Origin: Streptomyces griseus
Lineage (GTDB): Bacteria > Actinomycetota > Actinomycetes > Streptomycetales > Streptomycetaceae
Length of the DNA: 34,908 bases
NCBI GenBank assembly: GCA_002154345.1
Contig: MUNB01000024.1
Span: 1-34,908 of the forward strand
Reading direction: 5' to 3'
Shown here: piece by piece, positions 34,033-34,908 of the stretch
How the letters are laid out: every line of letters begins with the position of its first letter
How positions within the stretch are numbered: the first letter of the stretch is position 1
The notes under the pieces: generated by a model
Seen by the model: the letters and a program-made list of their open reading frames with translations, nothing else
The model's database searches: none
Told to the model about the DNA's origin: nothing
Program-made: the position numbers and the translations under genes

Positions 34033-34054
34033 TCCCGGTGAACGGCGGGTGAAG
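34033..34054 (-). promoter_or_regulatory. PHO box (PhoP-binding direct repeats) before phoX
   Basis: On the minus strand the two adjacent 11-base units are CTTCACCCGCC and GTTCACCGGGA. They match the Streptomyces PHO-box unit GTTCACC plus four bases. The box lies in the promoter region of phoX. Confidence 0.85.
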
Positions 34055-34262
34055 TCCGGGACACCGCTGTGCCCTTGAGGGTCGGCGGTGGACACCGTCG
34101 GGGACTCGGTCAGGGAACGGTTTCGGCTCGGTTGACGCAGCGGTGGGCCGCACCGGCGAACGGCCGGATCCGGCCGCTAACCTTACGTATCCGTCCTGGC
34201 CAGGGATGAATTCACCCAGGTCGGACATTCCCCGCACCCAACTCATGCGAAAGGCCTCGCTC

Positions 34263-34908
34263 ATGGGCATTCGGAGCTTGCTGCGTAAGGTGTTCGGCCG
34301 CACGGAGCAGGACGAGCCGACCACGGCCACCGTCCCGCCCCAGGCCGAGCGCACTCAGCCCAAGGAGACGGAGCCGGAGACCACTTCGGCGGCCGAGCCC
34401 GCCGCGGAGCCGAAGGCGTCGATCCCGGCGCCCGCCTCGCCCGCGTCCTCCGCCCCGTCCTCCGCCGACGCGCCGTCCACGGACTCCGGCGAGTCCACGG
34501 AGCGTGACGGTTCGAAGGCCGCCGACCTGGTGGCGGAGGCCTTCGACAAGGCGGCCACTGCCGCCAAGCCGTCGCCGACCGTCCCGGCGCAGGCGTCGGC
34601 CCCGGAGGAGACCGCGAAGGAGAGCGCGAAGGAGACCCCGCAGGCGGAGAAGCCCGCGGAGCCGGAGCCGGAGCCGGAGCCTGCGGCCGCCGACGAGCCG
34701 GTGACCGCCGAGAAGCCCGCGGCCGCCGACGAGCCCGTGGCCGCCGTGGAGCCGGTCGAGGCCGAGGAGCCCGTATCGGCCCCGGAGCCGATCACGATCG
34801 ACCTCGACCTCGACGAGACCCCGGAGCCGGAGACCGATCCGGTGCCGGCTGCGGAGGCCGCGCAGGCGCCGGAGACCACGCAGGAGCCGGAGACCACGCA
34901 GGAGCCGG
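34263..34908 (+). CDS. N-terminal part of an acidic low-complexity protein (cut by window end)
   Basis: The frame is open from ATG 34263 to the window edge, giving 215 complete codons. It begins with a basic amphipathic segment (MGIRSLLRKVFGRTEQDEP), which may touch the membrane, then becomes a Pro/Glu/Ala-rich disordered region with repeats such as PEPEPEPAAADEP and PETTQEPETTQEP. A short segment AADLVAEAFDKAA (about 84-96) could be a helix. In Streptomyces a similar start precedes a von Willebrand A domain, but that is from memory and the domain is not in this window. The ribosome binding site (AAAGG) is weak. The minus-strand frame here is a shadow. Confidence 0.7.
   Translation, partial: MGIRSLLRKVFGRTEQDEPTTATVPPQAERTQPKETEPETTSAAEPAAEPKASIPAPASPASSAPSSADAPSTDSGESTERDGSKAADLVAEAFDKAATAAKPSPTVPAQASAPEETAKESAKETPQAEKPAEPEPEPEPAAADEPVTAEKPAAADEPVAAVEPVEAEEPVSAPEPITIDLDLDETPEPETDPVPAAEAAQAPETTQEPETTQEP

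Noticed and set aside
34161..34176. A 16-bp palindrome (CGGCCG-GATC-type) before the last gene
   Set aside because: It is a perfect palindrome, but short GC palindromes are frequent here and it has no clear link to a promoter or terminator.
34355..34897. A 180-codon minus-strand Ser/Gly/Ala-rich ORF
   Set aside because: It is the antisense of the Pro/Glu/Ala-rich coding region, with no start signal.

Overview
The window looks like chromosomal DNA of a Streptomyces or a close relative. G+C is very high, third codon positions are almost all G or C, many genes start with GTG, and the proteins match families typical of Streptomyces: DUF6221-type, DUF6126-type, DUF2630, a CE1758/CE1759 flavin pair, a MerR-PP2C fusion, and a Tat-exported PhoX under a PHO box. 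I see no phage, insertion sequence, CRISPR array, tRNA or rRNA.

Layout. 1-2.3 kb: the C-terminal end of a DUF6221-like gene, an unknown protein, a RibD/DHFR-like reductase and a flavoprotein. 2.3-4.1 kb: a TrkA-C regulator and a CPA2 cation/proton antiporter, arranged like KhtTU, ending at a strong hairpin. 4.2-6.9 kb: hemC, a TerB-like stress protein behind a striking 9+4+9 inverted repeat, and a PucR-type regulator. 7.0-17.9 kb: a four-gene module on one strand. It encodes a YqiJ/NfeD-like membrane OB-fold protein, a 703-residue flotillin, a 1666-residue AAA+ ATPase and a channel-like protein with TrkA-N domains on both sides of two membrane helices. A 16-bp hairpin leader precedes the module and a 63-bp-period repeat cluster lies inside it. 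This is the best candidate here for a poorly described system, probably membrane or envelope stress handling by a flotillin scaffold, an AAA+ remodeller and an ion channel.

17.9-19.4 kb: a tryptophanyl-tRNA synthetase with a complete trp-type attenuator: a 13-residue leader peptide with two adjacent Trp codons, a competing hairpin and a terminator with a U-tract. A DUF6126-like microprotein lies upstream. 19.5-22 kb: a flavin monooxygenase with its FMN reductase, then a universal stress protein. 22-26.8 kb: a large STAND/LAL-like ATPase and, convergent to it, a MerR-PP2C fusion. 26.8-29.5 kb: a DrrAB-like ABC exporter behind an NADPH-dependent FMN reductase. 29.5-31.4 kb: two divergent membrane proteins and a DUF2630 protein, followed by a consensus parS site inside a 32-bp perfect palindrome. 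31.4-34.0 kb: an S4-domain RNA-binding protein and PhoX with its PHO box. 34.26 kb to the end: the start of an acidic, Pro/Glu/Ala-rich protein cut by the window edge.

Several genes (hemC, the trp leader, the LAL-like ATPase, the S4 gene) have a -10-like hexamer 6-7 nt before the start codon and no clear ribosome binding site. This suggests leaderless mRNAs. All functional calls rest on reading motifs by eye; no database search was run.
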